64,000 nucleotides of DNA from Cyclina sinensis (taxonomy: Eukaryota; Mollusca; Bivalvia; Venerida; Veneridae), in contig JAAONU010000004.1 in the NCBI GenBank assembly GCA_012932295.1, positions 10,044,630-10,108,629 on the forward strand, written 5' to 3'. Under the pieces are notes generated by a model, which saw only the letters and a program-made list of their open reading frames with translations, was not told the origin of the DNA and ran no database searches. This document shows positions 11,651 to 23,800 of the stretch, piece by piece. The translations under genes and the position numbers were made by a program. The first letter of the stretch is position 1, and each line of letters opens with the position of its first letter.

Positions 11651-11930
11651 CGGATCAGTGGTCCGGTGGTAACGCGCTGGACTGGTAACCCTGGGTCCAG
11701 AGATCGATCCCCCGCTCCTCCAGTAACATTACTAATTATCTTTCGGATGTGACGCTAAACCGAGGCGCCATGTATCACTGCTGCGTACTGACCATGCAAA
11801 AGAACCAGGGGTGTCTGTGGAAAGGCACTTGCACTATGCGCCACAACATTTAATAACTAATCTCTGCAGGGGGCGTCGGTCATATGGGTTTCCGGTACCG
11901 ACGCTAAATAAACTCAAATAGATAGATAGA
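11651..11930 (+). mobile_element. tRNA-derived SINE, family B (near full length)
   Basis: The tRNA-like head has CAGTGGTCCGGTGGTAACG and AGATCGATCCCCCGCTCCTCC. The body reads CTTTCGG..GTGACGCTAAACC, GCATGCAAAAGAACCAGG (here CCATGC) and GGGGGCGTCGGTCATATGGG, and ends GGTACCGACGCTAAATAAAC with a TAGA-repeat tail. The same family occurs at 45350, 59146 and 62603 (+), as a 5'-truncated copy at 51214 (+), and reversed at 27895, 55620 and 61542. Confidence 0.8.
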
Positions 11931-11964
11931 ATTTAGATGTCATTGATTCCATACTTTCTCAACA

Positions 11965-12117
11965 ATGGAAGCCACTGCTACTCACAGAGGTGGCAAAAAA
12001 GTATGTTTGAATGGCTTTATGTACACCGTATGGAATGAAGCAAAAACCAATAATGAAATTACACGGCGCATTCAAACCATTCTTGTAAGGCTATATGCAA
12101 ACAACTTAAGCATTTGA
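11965..12117 (+). other. Small ORF with weak FLYWCH-like start
   Basis: A 50-codon frame starts MEATATHRGGKKVCLNGFMY. The R-GG-K-x-C-L-x-G-[FY]-x-Y pattern resembles the start of FLYWCH zinc fingers. The Trp-Arg-Cys and His parts of that domain are missing: the frame goes on to TVWNEAKTNNEITRRIQ and then stops. A GTAAGG near 12087 could be a splice donor. This may be a lone exon, a fossil fragment or chance. No neighbouring exon was found. Confidence 0.25.
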
Positions 12118-12125
12118 AGAGCCCA

Positions 12126-12300
12126 ACTCTCAAACACCAGCACATCCACATCGCTGGATAAGTGCTAGAGAAGTAGTAGAAAATGCAGACAAAAAAACTT
12201 GGAAAAAAACTGCAAGAACTACAAACGACAAACCCAACCAGATAATTACCTTTACAACAGTAGCTCTCAGACACCAGCACATCCACATCGCTGTCCTGCT
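12126..12300 (+). repeat. Separated direct repeat of 30 bp
   Basis: CTCTCAAACACCAGCACATC...CATCGCTG occurs at about 12127 and again, with one change, at about 12264. No coding sense was found. Confidence 0.6.
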
Positions 12301-12760
12301 GGCACAACATTCAATTTTCAAGATATCAAATTTTGAATGTCGAACATTGAATGTCGTGAAAACTCAACATTCAAAGCAATTGATTCAAAATTAAGTGTCG
12401 AATGTCGTGGTTGCACAACATTAGACATTCAAGATTTCAAAATTGGAATGTCGGTCGCCAAATGTTGTGCTGACACTACATTCAAATTTCAAGTGTTTCA
12501 AAATTCGAATGTCGTACTGGCACAACATTCAAAGCAAATGATTTAAAGTTTGAATGTCAAATGTCGTGAAAGCACAACTTTAAAATCATACTTTTCAAAG
12601 TTTGAATGTCAAATGTCGTGGAAGCACAACTTTAAAAGCAAACTTTTCAAAGTTTGAATGTCAAATGTCGTGGAAGCACAACTTTCAAAGCAAACTTTTC
12701 AAAGTTTGAATGTCGAATGTCGAAAGTTGTGCTAGCAGAACACTCATTTTTACCAATGTC
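12300..12760 (+). repeat. 54-bp tandem repeat rich in GAATGTCG
   Basis: Units contain TTTGAATGTCAAATGTCGTG followed by GAAGCACAACTTTCAAAGCAAAC, and become more irregular to the left. The short frames inside are repeat by-products. Confidence 0.8.
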
Positions 12761-12899
12761 GAATGTCTAATTTTAAGCTTATACTACATTCATTTTGGCA
12801 ATGTTTGTACATTTTTCAAAGTCAGTGTATATTTTTTGCTTGAAAAGTGTTTTTTCTTTGGTCTTATGTTTAACAGTAATTTGAGTCTTTAATTTAATC

Positions 12900-14700
12900 A
12901 TCACTCTGGAAATATAAAAAAACAGACAAAGAAAGTAAAAGTATTCGGAGGAAATTTAAAAACTTGTCAAAAGATATATTTTTCATTTAAAAACGACAAA
13001 GGTTTCAACTTCTTGTGTTGACGTTAGTTAAACTGTGATAGACAGTGGTGTTCTGCCCTGGATAAATGACAGGTCAATCAGTTGAATAAACCTAATTTCG
13101 TCAAATTTAAATTCTGCATTTGCGTCATGACCATCTCATGAATGATCACCATTCACCGCCCAAACAGTAGATATTTTAACAGTTACGTATATATTAGTAT
13201 AGTTTATAAAACATTTTAACAGCCATTCACATAGCAGTCAAGTTCATGTTGACTTCGTCTAACGTGTCTTTAGTGATATTGTCAAATCAAAAATTGTCAG
13301 TCACACTTCTATTGACGTATATCAGTATTAGTAATTAACGTACTTGTTGAACGATTTGAATGAGATGAAAATGATATATAACAGGATATTCCTTGCCGCG
13401 TTATTATGATTACTTGTCGTATTACGTGTGTCAAAATAACCACGACTACTGTGTCTGACAAATCAGACGTGTAAAGGTAAATTATAAATTGAAAACTCTC
13501 TGGAAAAAAAACAAGGAATAACAGACTGAACATCTACTTATTTCAGGATACAGCCGATACATTGGCATCAGCATATACTAGAAATGTAGTTTAGGCCCTT
13601 TACAAGCACGCAAAATAACGACCTCAACCTACAACAAACATAGTCTATGTTAATTAGCTTGTGTTGTCTAGGACCAAATAAATCACTGCTTTGAAAAGAT
13701 AATCATTTGCAATATGCAGTGCATTGCTTTTTTGCCTTTTTTAATCTGGAAACAGAGTCGCTTATGACCATGCTTATAGGTATTCCATCTGATGTGGAAC
13801 CCCGGAAGCAACTGATACTGTTTTCTCAGGAACGCAGTGTTAGTTCCATATCAGACATTCTCCGGCATGTTCTAAGCATTACGTTTTATTGATAGTCACT
13901 GACAAAAGTCAAGATAATTGAGTTTAAGTGTTTGATTATTATTATACAAGAGAATCAGCTCTCTGTCTAACTGCTTTACGAAAAACCACAGGAGTTTGTT
14001 CCCTTTGAATACTCTCTGTCAAGAATAACAGCGTTTTCTACATCTTAATCTGTGATGTAATCACCTACCCGCTTGTTGTTCTCAGGAAACATCAGAATAC
14101 AGAATCAGAGAGTTAGATTGTCATTAAACCTTTTGAACCGTACACATTTTTTCTTTTATAAATAAGCAATGCTTTATAATTTAAACCATAACTTGCTGAA
14201 AATGCAGTGTTACATTCTACAGTTTTTTTAAAGAAATTCTACAAGTATTTGCTATTTTACTAAGTGCAGTTTAAAACTGAGTGTAGTATTCAGTGATGAC
14301 TAGCGTTTTGTTTAGTTGCTTATCCATCATGCATTCGGCTTTAGCAGCAATATAAGGACAGTATACCAGATAGTGCCGACTCGAACACTTCATGTACAGT
14401 ATATTTATCCGTTATGACAGATATACACAGAATGATTATTAGCGAAAATACGTGAACGTAAAGCGATGCTAGAAAGTATGTTTGAAGCGTCGTGCCTAAA
14501 AACTGTGCGGACCACTAATATCGGTCTTCTGTGGTACTAATACTGTAATTCATTCATGTAGAAAAACATAAACACTAAAAATGTGTTTACTCATTTTGTC
14601 GTTCGACAAATTAAAGTTAATTGGAAAAAAAGAAAACAGGTGGCCACTGATGACTGGGTTTGTATTCAAATATTTTGTAATATATAAGTTCTTGTTTTGC
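12900..14700. other. Intergenic, no recognised gene
   Basis: Unique-looking AT-rich sequence. Frames of 60-75 codons occur on both strands, but none shows a domain or a consistent exon structure. Confidence 0.4.
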
Positions 14701-14714
14701 TCAGAATGTTTTAA

Positions 14715-14910
14715 CTTACAACCCAGTCAACTGTTACTGTGTTACTTTCGAGATAATCCAGCTTATGTTTTAACAACACATAACACACAAAACACATTAC
14801 ACACATAACACACATAACACACAAAACACATTACACACATAACACACAAAACTTACAACCCAGTCAACTGTTACTGTGTTACTTTCGAGATAACCCAGCT
14901 TATGTTTTAA
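14715..14910 (+). repeat. Direct repeat flanking an ACACATA microsatellite
   Basis: A segment beginning CTTACAACCCAGTCAACTG (about 60 bases, through CAGCTTATGTTTTAACAAC) occurs at 14715 and again at 14851. Between the copies is a run of ACACAAAACACATTACACAC-type repeats. The same microsatellite motif forms a larger block at 23510-23800. Confidence 0.75.
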
Positions 14911-14950
14911 CAACTGTTGATAACTAAATGAGGTAATACCCTATGCTTTA

Positions 14951-15266
14951 TATAGGGTTAACGCACGTTTTTTCGTGTTATAACATATGCAGAATCCCGA
15001 GGGATCTTGCAGATGTTATGACACGAAAAAACTTGCTTTTACGCTATTCTAGCATAAAATGATCTAGAAAAAAAAATAATAGTACAGTCGCCTTTAGGTT
15101 GTTATGGATACGTGTTTTAAATATGCGTTCCAGGGCGACACCTCAACATGTTCCAACCTGTCGAGCAGCCATCTTGAAACTTAAAAAGTGTCGCATAAAA
15201 AAATATTTGGAGGGATTTCATGTGGATTTACGATTGACAGTATACACTGACTGCGTTAACCCTATA
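14951..15266 (+). mobile_element. 316-bp MITE with TA-type ends
   Basis: TATAGGGTTAACGCA (14951-14965) is the exact reverse complement of TGCGTTAACCCTATA (15252-15266). If the outer TA is the duplicated target, this fits a Tc1/mariner-like non-autonomous element with TAGGG termini. A strong foldback sits directly inside the left end. Confidence 0.55.
14967..15032. other. 66-bp imperfect palindrome (foldback)
   Basis: Arms 14967-14998 and 15001-15032 pair with about three mismatches. The left arm starts GTTTTTTCGTGTTATAACAT and the right arm ends ATGTTATGACACGAAAAAAC. The two-base centre makes it a cruciform-type foldback more than a typical miRNA hairpin. Confidence 0.8.
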
Positions 15267-15482
15267 ATCATGAATGTTTCGTCTACGTTCCGACCTTAAA
15301 AGTTACATAAACTGCCGATTTTGGGCAAAAAAGACGGATCAGCGTCCATTCCCTGTAACGCGCATAACTGAAAACGGGTAATAACAGCGAGTGAGCGCGA
15401 GAACTTCTTAGTTAACACACCTTTTTGCTCTCGTTAAAACATAGGCAAAACGGGCAAAAACAAGCGATTTTATGCTAGAATA
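15045..15482. repeat. 16-bp perfect inverted repeat pair
   Basis: TATTCTAGCATAAAAT at 15045-15060 is reversed at 15467-15482. The pair straddles the right end of the 14951-15266 element, so one element may have landed in another. No flanking target duplication is clear. Confidence 0.5.
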
Positions 15483-15872
15483 AATTGTAACTGATAACTT
15501 TGAATACTTATTCAATATTTAGCTAAGCCATGTAAACATTGTTCATCCTATATGGTATTTAGGGAAAAAATGTGAATATCCGAACAAGGCAAAATTGTAA
15601 CTATCCGATAACAGTTTCAGTCCATGTGAACTGTTTGCAGTGCATGTGCCGTAATATTTCAAGTATACTGCTCATCTGTAATCTCGCGGTACTTACCGTT
15701 TGGCTAACTTTAATTAAAAAGCAAACAATAAACATTAGTAATTTTGGTAATCATTACAATATTTCATCCTTTTTCCATCGCCGAATGTGTAAAATGCCAT
15801 TTAAATATGTCAAGAAAATCAATCATGTGGAAAATTTATCACAGTGGGCAGCCATATTGTTGAATTACGTCA

Positions 15873-16239
15873 TATCACTAATCTCGCGGTAAATAGGTCA
15901 AAAGGTTCTAGAACATTATATTGCAGTTAATGTTTATAGTCTGTCAACGAATCACTAATGGGAATGATCAAACATTGCTTAAAAAAGATAAATTGTTATT
16001 CAACATCAAAATTAATACTAAATGAACACTGTTTACGGAGCCACTGTCACAAAATTACTCGTCTGGGAAACGAATGCATCGTAATGGGATTTTTTTAAAG
16101 TATGGACTAAAACTTTCCAAGAAACTGCTCATGATTGCAAGTTAGAGCGTTATGTCTTCGCGGGAGAAAAATTGGTCACAAACTTTGTTTGTAAACACAG
16201 CCCATATGGCGCGACTGACATACCGCGAGATTAGTGATA
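15873..16239. mobile_element. Possible MITE with CTCGCGGTA inverted repeats
   Basis: TATCACTAATCTCGCGGTA (15873-15891) is the exact reverse complement of 16221-16239. A further copy of TAATCTCGCGGTA is at 15679-15691, and another reversed copy, ACCGCGAGAATAGTGA, follows at 16239. Four copies of one CpG-bearing motif in 600 AT-rich bases indicate a foldback family. No coding sequence is present. Confidence 0.5.
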
Positions 16240-16519
16240 CCGCGAGAATAGTGATGTCGGGTATATACCTTGATTTACATTGAGAATTTCTTCGTTATGA
16301 CTGTGTTCATTATGGTATTAATCCATTCATTTCGAGCAAAAATCACGTTTTCCTGCAAAAAGAATTTGACATTTTGTTCCTTGTTTTCAATTTTGGATTA
16401 TCTCCCATTAAAAAAAAAACTACGAGTATTTGTTTTAAGTAACGACGTTTGTTTCCGACACAGGCGAAATAAGAGAAACCAAAGAGCACGGATATTAATG
16501 TATATAAAATTAGTTCCTT

Positions 16520-17640
16520 ATCCCTTATTCCTTTTTCGAATTCTAATTAGACTTGAACGTTTTTTCAAAATATTTAGATGCAAATGCTTTATGCAATGAT
16601 TTTGATGATTGATCCTTGCAATTCTAATAGAGATTTATAAAAAAAATAATGGGGGACATCAGTGGATTATCTACCCTGAATACTCTCTAATATCAACTTG
16701 GTCCTTCCATTTGGATTCCTCTGCTTTCATCGCTGTTTTCCTTTATGGTATGGTGATAATTACACCTTATTATTTGCAACAATAGTAGTCAGATTAAACA
16801 TTTAGTTTAAAAATATGTTTTGTAAGCACATAAAGTTTGTTTTTTTATATTCCTAACTTTTTATTTAATATGTAAGTGACAATTTTCACAACTGAAAGTC
16901 AAGACTATCTCAAAGAGAAACAAGGATAAAGTCAGAGGATTCCAACTGGAAGGACCAAAGTGCAATTTGGATTACCTCTGATGTTATCTGAGTAAGGGAG
17001 ATAATTTGTTATCAGCAATGTCTCTCATTGCCTTTGTTCTATTCTTTTGCGTAAATTCTCCGTTCCTTATTCGGAGTTGAATAAGGAATAAGGAACGTGT
17101 TCCTTATTCCTTATTCGACTTGAACATTTTTTTTCAAAAAATTTAGATGCACATGCTTTATGCAATGATTTTGTTGGTTGATCCTTGCAATTCTTATGCA
17201 TTTTTATAAAATATAATTGCAATTGCTCTATTTCTTTGTGTAAATTCTTCTGTTCCTTATTTGGAGTTGGTTCCTTATTCCTTATTCGACTTGAACAATT
17301 TTTTAAAATATTTAGATGCTTCATGCAATGATTTTGATGATTGATCCTTGCAATTCTGATGCCGATTTATAAAAAGATAATTACAATTGCTCTATTTCTT
17401 TCCGGAAATTCTTCTGTTCCTTATTCGGAGTTAAATAAGGAATAAGGAACTGGTACCTTATTCCTTATTCGACTTAAACATCTTTTCAAAATATTTAGAT
17501 GCAAATGCTTTATGCAATGATTTTGATGATTGATCCTTGCAATTCTGATGCAGATTTATAAAAAGTAATTGCCTTTGTTCTATTTCTTTGCGTAATTCTT
17601 CTGTTCTTTATTCTGAGTCGAATAAGGAATGCTATTGAGT
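16520..17640 (+). repeat. 160-190-bp tandem repeat with palindromic AAGGAATAAGGAAC ends
   Basis: The core TTTAGATGCAAATGCTTTAT + GCAATGATTTTGATGATTGA + TCCTTGCAATTCT recurs with anchors near 16611, 17181, 17343 and 17532. Units are joined by CCTTATTC/GAATAAGG inverted repeats. Arms 17079-17096 and 17099-17116 pair perfectly over 18 bases, and a similar palindrome lies at 17432-17470. Confidence 0.75.
16697..16960. repeat. 27-bp inverted repeat nested in the array
   Basis: CTTGGTCCTTCCATTTGG...ATTCCTCTG at 16697-16723 pairs with CAGAGGATTCCAACTGG...AAGGACCAAAG at 16933-16960. There are only a few mismatches. It could be the ends of a 264-bp element inserted between repeat units. Confidence 0.55.
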
Positions 17641-17664
17641 CATGCTTGTTGCTTTTGGTGCTTG

Positions 17665-17699
<35 letters not shown>

Positions 17700-17700
17700 T
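17665..17700 (+). repeat. ATT microsatellite
   Basis: A run of about 11 ATT triplets. Similar short ATT/AAT runs occur at 20160-20188, 29400-29455 and 61295-61320. Confidence 0.85.
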
Positions 17701-17859
17701 ATAATTATTGCAATGCTTTTGGTAAATCAGTTAAGTTTAAGAATAATAATTCAAAAATATACTATTTTTGTATCAAAATTATCTTAAATTACTGCAATTT
17801 TAAATACAGTCATATGCAAAGCAATGTCAGTAAGATTCCAAATCCTTTATAATGAGATT

Positions 17860-20800
17860 TCAATAATTCAAAAAATAAATTATATTTATTATAACTGAAT
17901 TACAAAAAAGCAGAAAAGGAACTACGTTGCTTATTTTTGATAAATAAAATATAAATAAATTCTAAATAAATTTCCAGTTGTTCATGATAGTTTCCTCTAG
18001 TGATTCAAAAGCTTCAAACAAAAATTTGAGTGTTCTTTTAGTTACAGCTTGATAACCACACTGACTTTTCAGCTGTTTTTGTACAAAATGGACTTGTCTG
18101 GCAAACTAATTTAATTTCGCTGCATATTCTTTAAAAGCAATTACCGCATGTTTGCCTCTATTCTCCATCAGATATTTACTTTTAATTCAAATAAGATACA
18201 GTGAAAACAATATCACATATTCAAACATTTTTTAAAAATCTATAACATTTTATATTTTTAAACTCTTTTGTTTCAAATCATTTGGGAAATACGTTCTTGA
18301 AACTGATATCAATCAATCTCGATTACTACTTCCTGGATTCAAACCAGCATTTTATTATATCGATGTGGTGAAACTTTCGGTGTTGTTATTTTCTTTTATC
18401 TGGTCTAGACAAACCACATCTTCAACGTAAAATTTTAATGTTTTGGCCAGCCCTTCCTATTACAATCTTCCCATGTCTCTAAAATCACATAAAGACAAAA
18501 CATACGAAATGATTTAAAATATATCTGTAACCACTAAATTTTATTATTGAAACCCGCATATTATCCATTCTTTCCTGTAGGTAAATTATTCTATGTGTGT
18601 GTTACACTTAAGATTATGTTAAAAAAAAGATTCATTTGTGAAACATTAACCGCAGACTAATAATCTATAATAGCCTTTAACATAACACCCCAAGTGTTAT
18701 AGCGATTCGTACAGATAGAAGAACGTACCAGAACTATTTATCCCATGACGATATGACATTAACTTATTACTTAATGCTTTGATATAGCAGCTCCCCGCTG
18801 TCAAGAAACGAATGCATGCAGACAAATGGAAGTGCATTCTGCGACTGTCTACATACCTCTGTAGTTTTTATTCTATTTTTTTTTTCGTTTTATGAATTGG
18901 CTTTGGTTTTTGTGGTTTCTGTTTGATACATAATTTTTTGTTCAGACAACATCTTGTGACCTTCGAGTACACCTATGATAATATATTTTCGTCTGTTTGT
19001 TAAGCGTATCTCGTTAACAAAAAGTATCGAAATTTTAAGAAAAAGAATGTTTAAATGTTACGATACATAGAAAAAATATACATAAATAACCCAGTAAAGA
19101 CAAGTTCTTACATTTAAATGTTTCGTTCAAAATGGCGATATTCTAAACTGAAGAAAATATTACTGTAATTAACTGTGTTATTAAATAGATCTATTATTTT
19201 TTACGGTAAATCATTTCTAAAATGGTTTAAATACTATAAGTGTATAAGGAAAAAAAGCATGCCGGATATGGAAAAGGGTATAGCAAAAAAGTAATATGCT
19301 TTCAAGAATTTCGAGCAATAGCGTCAAAACTTGTTACGCAAGAAGAAAAATCTGATTGTGGTGCATGCGAACAATTGAATCTTCATAAAAATCTCCGTTA
19401 AGTTTTATTTTAATTGTTTTCTAGTATGTGTTGAAGTTGTTGAAGATGTCAACATCTGCCTTCGACTTACTGCTTCTTCTACTGGTTTCTGAAATACATT
19501 ATTTCTATTATCTTAATATAAATGTAATACAAATGTTATGTTTATGCCTACTTTTCTAAATGGTAGTATATTACACAGAAACTTGGCTATGCTATTTCAA
19601 AAAATCATAGACGGAAAATTTAATGAAGTGAATGCATATATTCCATATTGTTTTTGTTGTTGTTGTTGTTTTTGTTGTTTGTTTTTTTTTTTTTCTTTTT
19701 TCTGGTGGGGGAGGGGTTGTTGTTGTTGTTGTTTTAAAGAGAACAGTTTAAAGTAAACGATGGTTATTTCTTTCAGTCTAATTTCTTTCGCATATTGACT
19801 GTCGTATCATGTAATTGATAACGACTCCGGCAAAACTTGTTTCTATGTACCAAGTATATGGATTTTGTTTTGCTTTCTCTTCTGCAAGTAAAACAAACTT
19901 TAAAAGGCCACCATTGGGTTTTAAAAAGGAAATATGAAATATAATTTTTCGTTTGTTGGATAATTTGAAGTTAGAAAAAAGGGGATTTCCAAATGTACTG
20001 GAAAGTGAATCTGAGGTTGAAGTAACTTTTAGAATTGAATATACAACAAGAGATTATAGGTATTTAAAATAGTGTTCCTACTATTGAAAATAATGTAGAA
20101 TTATCTGTAATATTTTCAACACTGTTAAATTTCAATTTTAGCCAATGTTTATCAAAATGCAATTATTATTATTATTATTATTATTATCCCCAAAGCCGTT
20201 ACAGGTCGTTTTGAGATCTTTTGATACAAGAAGCTATTATCGATATAATTTGGAAAAGAGTATCGCTGTTCCTTTTCTTAAAAACAAAAATAAATTTACA
20301 AAATTTTTAATAAATGATATCCTAATTTCTTCTGCATTAAAATATCAATAAAAAAATTAATGGTCGTCGTGGTTTGGAAATACTTTTTGAGACTGATAGA
20401 AGAGGTTGAAAATTTACATGTTTGGCATTAAGACTTACACCAGACGATAGTCTAGGGCTCAGGTGCGATAAATTGCTTAATAACCAATGGTAAAAAGAAT
20501 TTCTTAAAAATTATGAAAACGAAATTTAAAAAAAATTAAACTTAAATGATTTCAGAACAGTCACAGTGTTTTCAGCATTTAACTTGACTGTCATTCTGAA
20601 TACTTATGTTAACTTTATATCTTGTTTGTTTTATTCAAACTAAGATCTGATTTCTTCCTCTTGATCAATATTAGTATGCATAAAGTTTATATGGCATTGG
20701 ACAAAGACAAACGCTGTTTTTTTTGGTCTAGCATCTGATTTTATTTTGAATTTCTAATGCATTCGTTTCTTTCAAGAAATCTGAAGTTTTCATAACCAGG

Positions 20801-21190
20801 TTCATTTCTAGTGTAACTATCATTGCTTATAATTTCTATTTTCTTTTTTTTTTTTTAAATATTTTTATTGGTTTTATGTAAATTGTATTATACATGAAAA
20901 CCAAAATAAAGCAACTACAAAATGTTTAAAAAAAAACAAAACAGACTGACGTTGTCGAAAACTGTTGGGTTTTTTTCACTGATCCAAAAAGATAGGTGTT
21001 GCAGAAATGAACGTTACGTTTATCTTTTTGTATTTGTCTTCTTTTAAAATTAATTGAAAAACGAAACTCAAACATTTAAGGAATTGTTACAATTTAACAG
21101 TCGTCCTCATCGCAAGAATGGATGAATACATGAAATATGGAATTTTTTCGAACATTTCCTCTGCAAAATAAGACAAACATCTTGTGCATT
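17860..21190. other. Intergenic, no recognised gene
   Basis: AT-rich sequence with a TTG/T/G low-complexity patch (about 19640-19735) and an ATT run at 20160. Short frames on both strands show no domain. A degenerate segment near 18330, CTTCCTGGATTCAAACCAGC, recalls the reversed family A SINE tail but is too short to call. Confidence 0.4.
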
Positions 21191-21202
21191 TTTTGATGAC
21201 GG

Positions 21203-21671
21203 TTTCAAGCACTGGATGGCTTATGTTGAAACCTGTTCTACAGATAAGCGTTGTCTAGACATAGGTGAGTAAGGAACAAGAATCCTAGAACGGCAAGAAG
21301 TGTGCGAGAGAAATTTTGTAGTAAACAGATTTATTTCCGACAGAGAGGTATTAATGGCTTCACCACATACTTGCAGGTCGTGTTATTCACGAAGCACGTA
21401 ATTATATCAAGTTTGTTGTGGGTAAAACATCAAAGAGAAAAACATCGAGAAACGATAGTTCGGTAGTAAATTGTAAGAATAAGAACGTTCTTACTACAGG
21501 TGGCGTTGTGCCAGCACGCGCTCAGGTTCTACGTTGGTGGTAGTCTGCAGACGACAATAAGAATAGCGTGATTGATGAATGGTAAACCGAATTTGTTTGA
21601 AAGGCGGGAAAGTGAACTGCAGCGGATGCTTTATTTTGTTCAAGGTTTTCGTGAAGGACTGTGAGAAATAT
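21203..21671 (+). repeat. 470-bp direct repeat, copy 1
   Basis: The segment starts GTTTCAAGCACTGGATGGCT and ends CAAGGTTTTCGTGAAGGACT. It is repeated in the same orientation at 25792-26272 with roughly 95% identity by eye. Inside are GACATAGGTGAGTAAGG (donor-like) and a conserved block GGTGGCGTTGTGCCAGCACG. It has no long open frame. It could be a segmental duplication, a transposon copy, or paired long terminal repeats, though no retroviral coding sequence lies between. Confidence 0.8.
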
Positions 21672-21739
21672 ATGATGATAACGATGACGATTTTTGTATG
21701 ACAAGAGGGTCATTCCAGTCACTTATATAATCGTTCTGT

Positions 21740-23410
21740 TTAGTTCTTTTACTTATGCCATACGCTGGCTTTTACCTTTTAGAAATCGCGTGTTTCACTT
21801 ACATTTTCATTATTGTGCGGAATAATTCACTAATTAATTCACCTTTGTCTGACAAAGCAGAGACTTGAATATATGACACGTTATAAATATAGCTTGCATT
21901 GATGACTGCAATAATATTTAAAGAAAAAGAACAGAATATAGTTTGAAACAAAATAAAAGTTTCGATGCCGGAAAAGAGTCCCTCATTTCGTTTTGACATT
22001 TGGAACCTTGTGCATTGACAAACATTGACACAATAATACAAATGCAAAATTGAAGTTACTAGAAATGTTCATTTAAAAGTTTCAGACGATGTATACAAAT
22101 TAGGCTTCCTTTTTATCTTCGTTACCATGAGGACAAAAAGATACTAAACGGCAATCACATTTATACCAAATACCAGTTTGTTTTATGAAAAGAATTATTT
22201 CTTTTAAGCCCGTATAACAAGAATAGCCTTTTTTCTGATAAAAATTTAATGTCAGGACTCGATGATTATTACTACAGAAAAGTCCATACACTAGTAGTCC
22301 ATGCAGAATTCAGATTTTCTTAATTTGGCAAATTCGTGTTGAGGTAAATACTTTCTATCATTTGTGGTCTAGATTTCAATCCTTGGTGTTATAGGTGTTT
22401 TACTTTTGATATCAGCCCGAGTTACTCAAAAGATGTCAGCTAGAACCTCAAAAATTGAACGAATGTATTTTGTTCTTATTACGGTCCCTTGATGGTCCAT
22501 AACAATGCGTTCTGGAACAAGAACTTTTCAGTGTGTTTTTTCGCCTGCTTTACACACGTTAATTTTCTAAATATTTCTTCAATATTTCCTTTCACAAGAT
22601 CAAGTTTTCCAAAGGTTATAAGAATAAAAAACTGTTTCTAGACAGAAAAAGCAACAAGTATTCGTGTTGAAATTCAGCAATTTGAACGAATCATATTCTT
22701 ACATACTGAACAAAAAGATCAATTTTATTACTGATACGTTATTAAGACACCTTTCATTGGTCTGTTTAGCGGAACTTCTAGTGAATGAAAGGACACATCT
22801 ATAAAGCAGGTAACTGTTTCTAGCCTAATCCGGGCTTTAGATGTAGACAATACATATTTGCTAGTCTGTAAAGCATCATTGAGTTCCTGACAGATCTCTG
22901 GATGCCCGCCAGACCGAATTATACTCATGATAATTCATTTTTATGTCTGTTAGTTACTTTATTACCTTGTTATTGTACTCTGGTGTCACTTCATATTAAA
23001 CGTGAAGACGAACTAATATGTAGGCGGAGGCTTTTTACGCAGCAAAGTTTGTAGGGAAATACAGGCCATTAAGACTGACTGCGAGTCGTTGTTCCTCAGA
23101 CAAATGATAATATATTTTCCAATGCTTTCATGATCCAAATGCTTACATACGTGTATACACAAATGAGCAGAAAATGCTAATATTAATTACTTTTGAAGCA
23201 AAAAAATAATGACCATGTACAGTCTACTTTCAGTAATAATTTACAACTACACAAATAAAAACCTAAAACCCATAACTGCCCTCTGTTCTTTCTCTAACAT
23301 AATGCATTTAACATTGATACAATATCATATAGCGCATAATTGCTGCGTAGTTTGCATAACACGTTCTCAATTGTTAAAGATTGATGTGATAGTACCATCT
23401 TAAAATTCAA
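21740..23410. other. Intergenic; weak minus-strand frames only
   Basis: Two - strand frames, 22100-22291 and 22728-22928, look slightly protein-like in composition (for example SGGHPEICQELNDALQ), but no domain, splice structure or start context supports them. I do not call a gene here. Confidence 0.3.
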
Positions 23411-23509
23411 CTTTAGGCTTCAAATCTTGTGGTTTGACAAACTGACAACAAATAACAGAGCAGCACAGAAAGTCTATTATAATAATTTGAACATTTACAG
23501 TTCATCGTT

Positions 23510-23800
23510 ATACACACATAACACACAAAATATATAACACACATAACACACAAAACACATAACACACAAAACACATAACACAAATTACACACAAAACACA
23601 TAACACACAAAACCCACACCACACAAAACACATAACACAAATTACACACAAAACACATAACACACATTACACACAAAACACCTAACACACAAAACACATA
23701 ACACACATAACACCTAACAAAAATTACACACATAACACATTACACACAAAACACATGACACACAAAACACATAAACACACATAGCACACAAAACAACACA
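23510..23800 (+). repeat. ACACATA/ACACAAA microsatellite block
   Basis: Nearly 300 bases of interleaved AACACATAACACACAAAACA-type units. The open frame on the other strand (Cys/Val/Met-rich) is a by-product. Confidence 0.9.

Noticed and set aside
22100..22928. Two-exon minus-strand gene from frames at 22728-22928 and 22100-22291
   Set aside because: No family resemblance, no convincing donor/acceptor pair and no continuity of phase could be shown.
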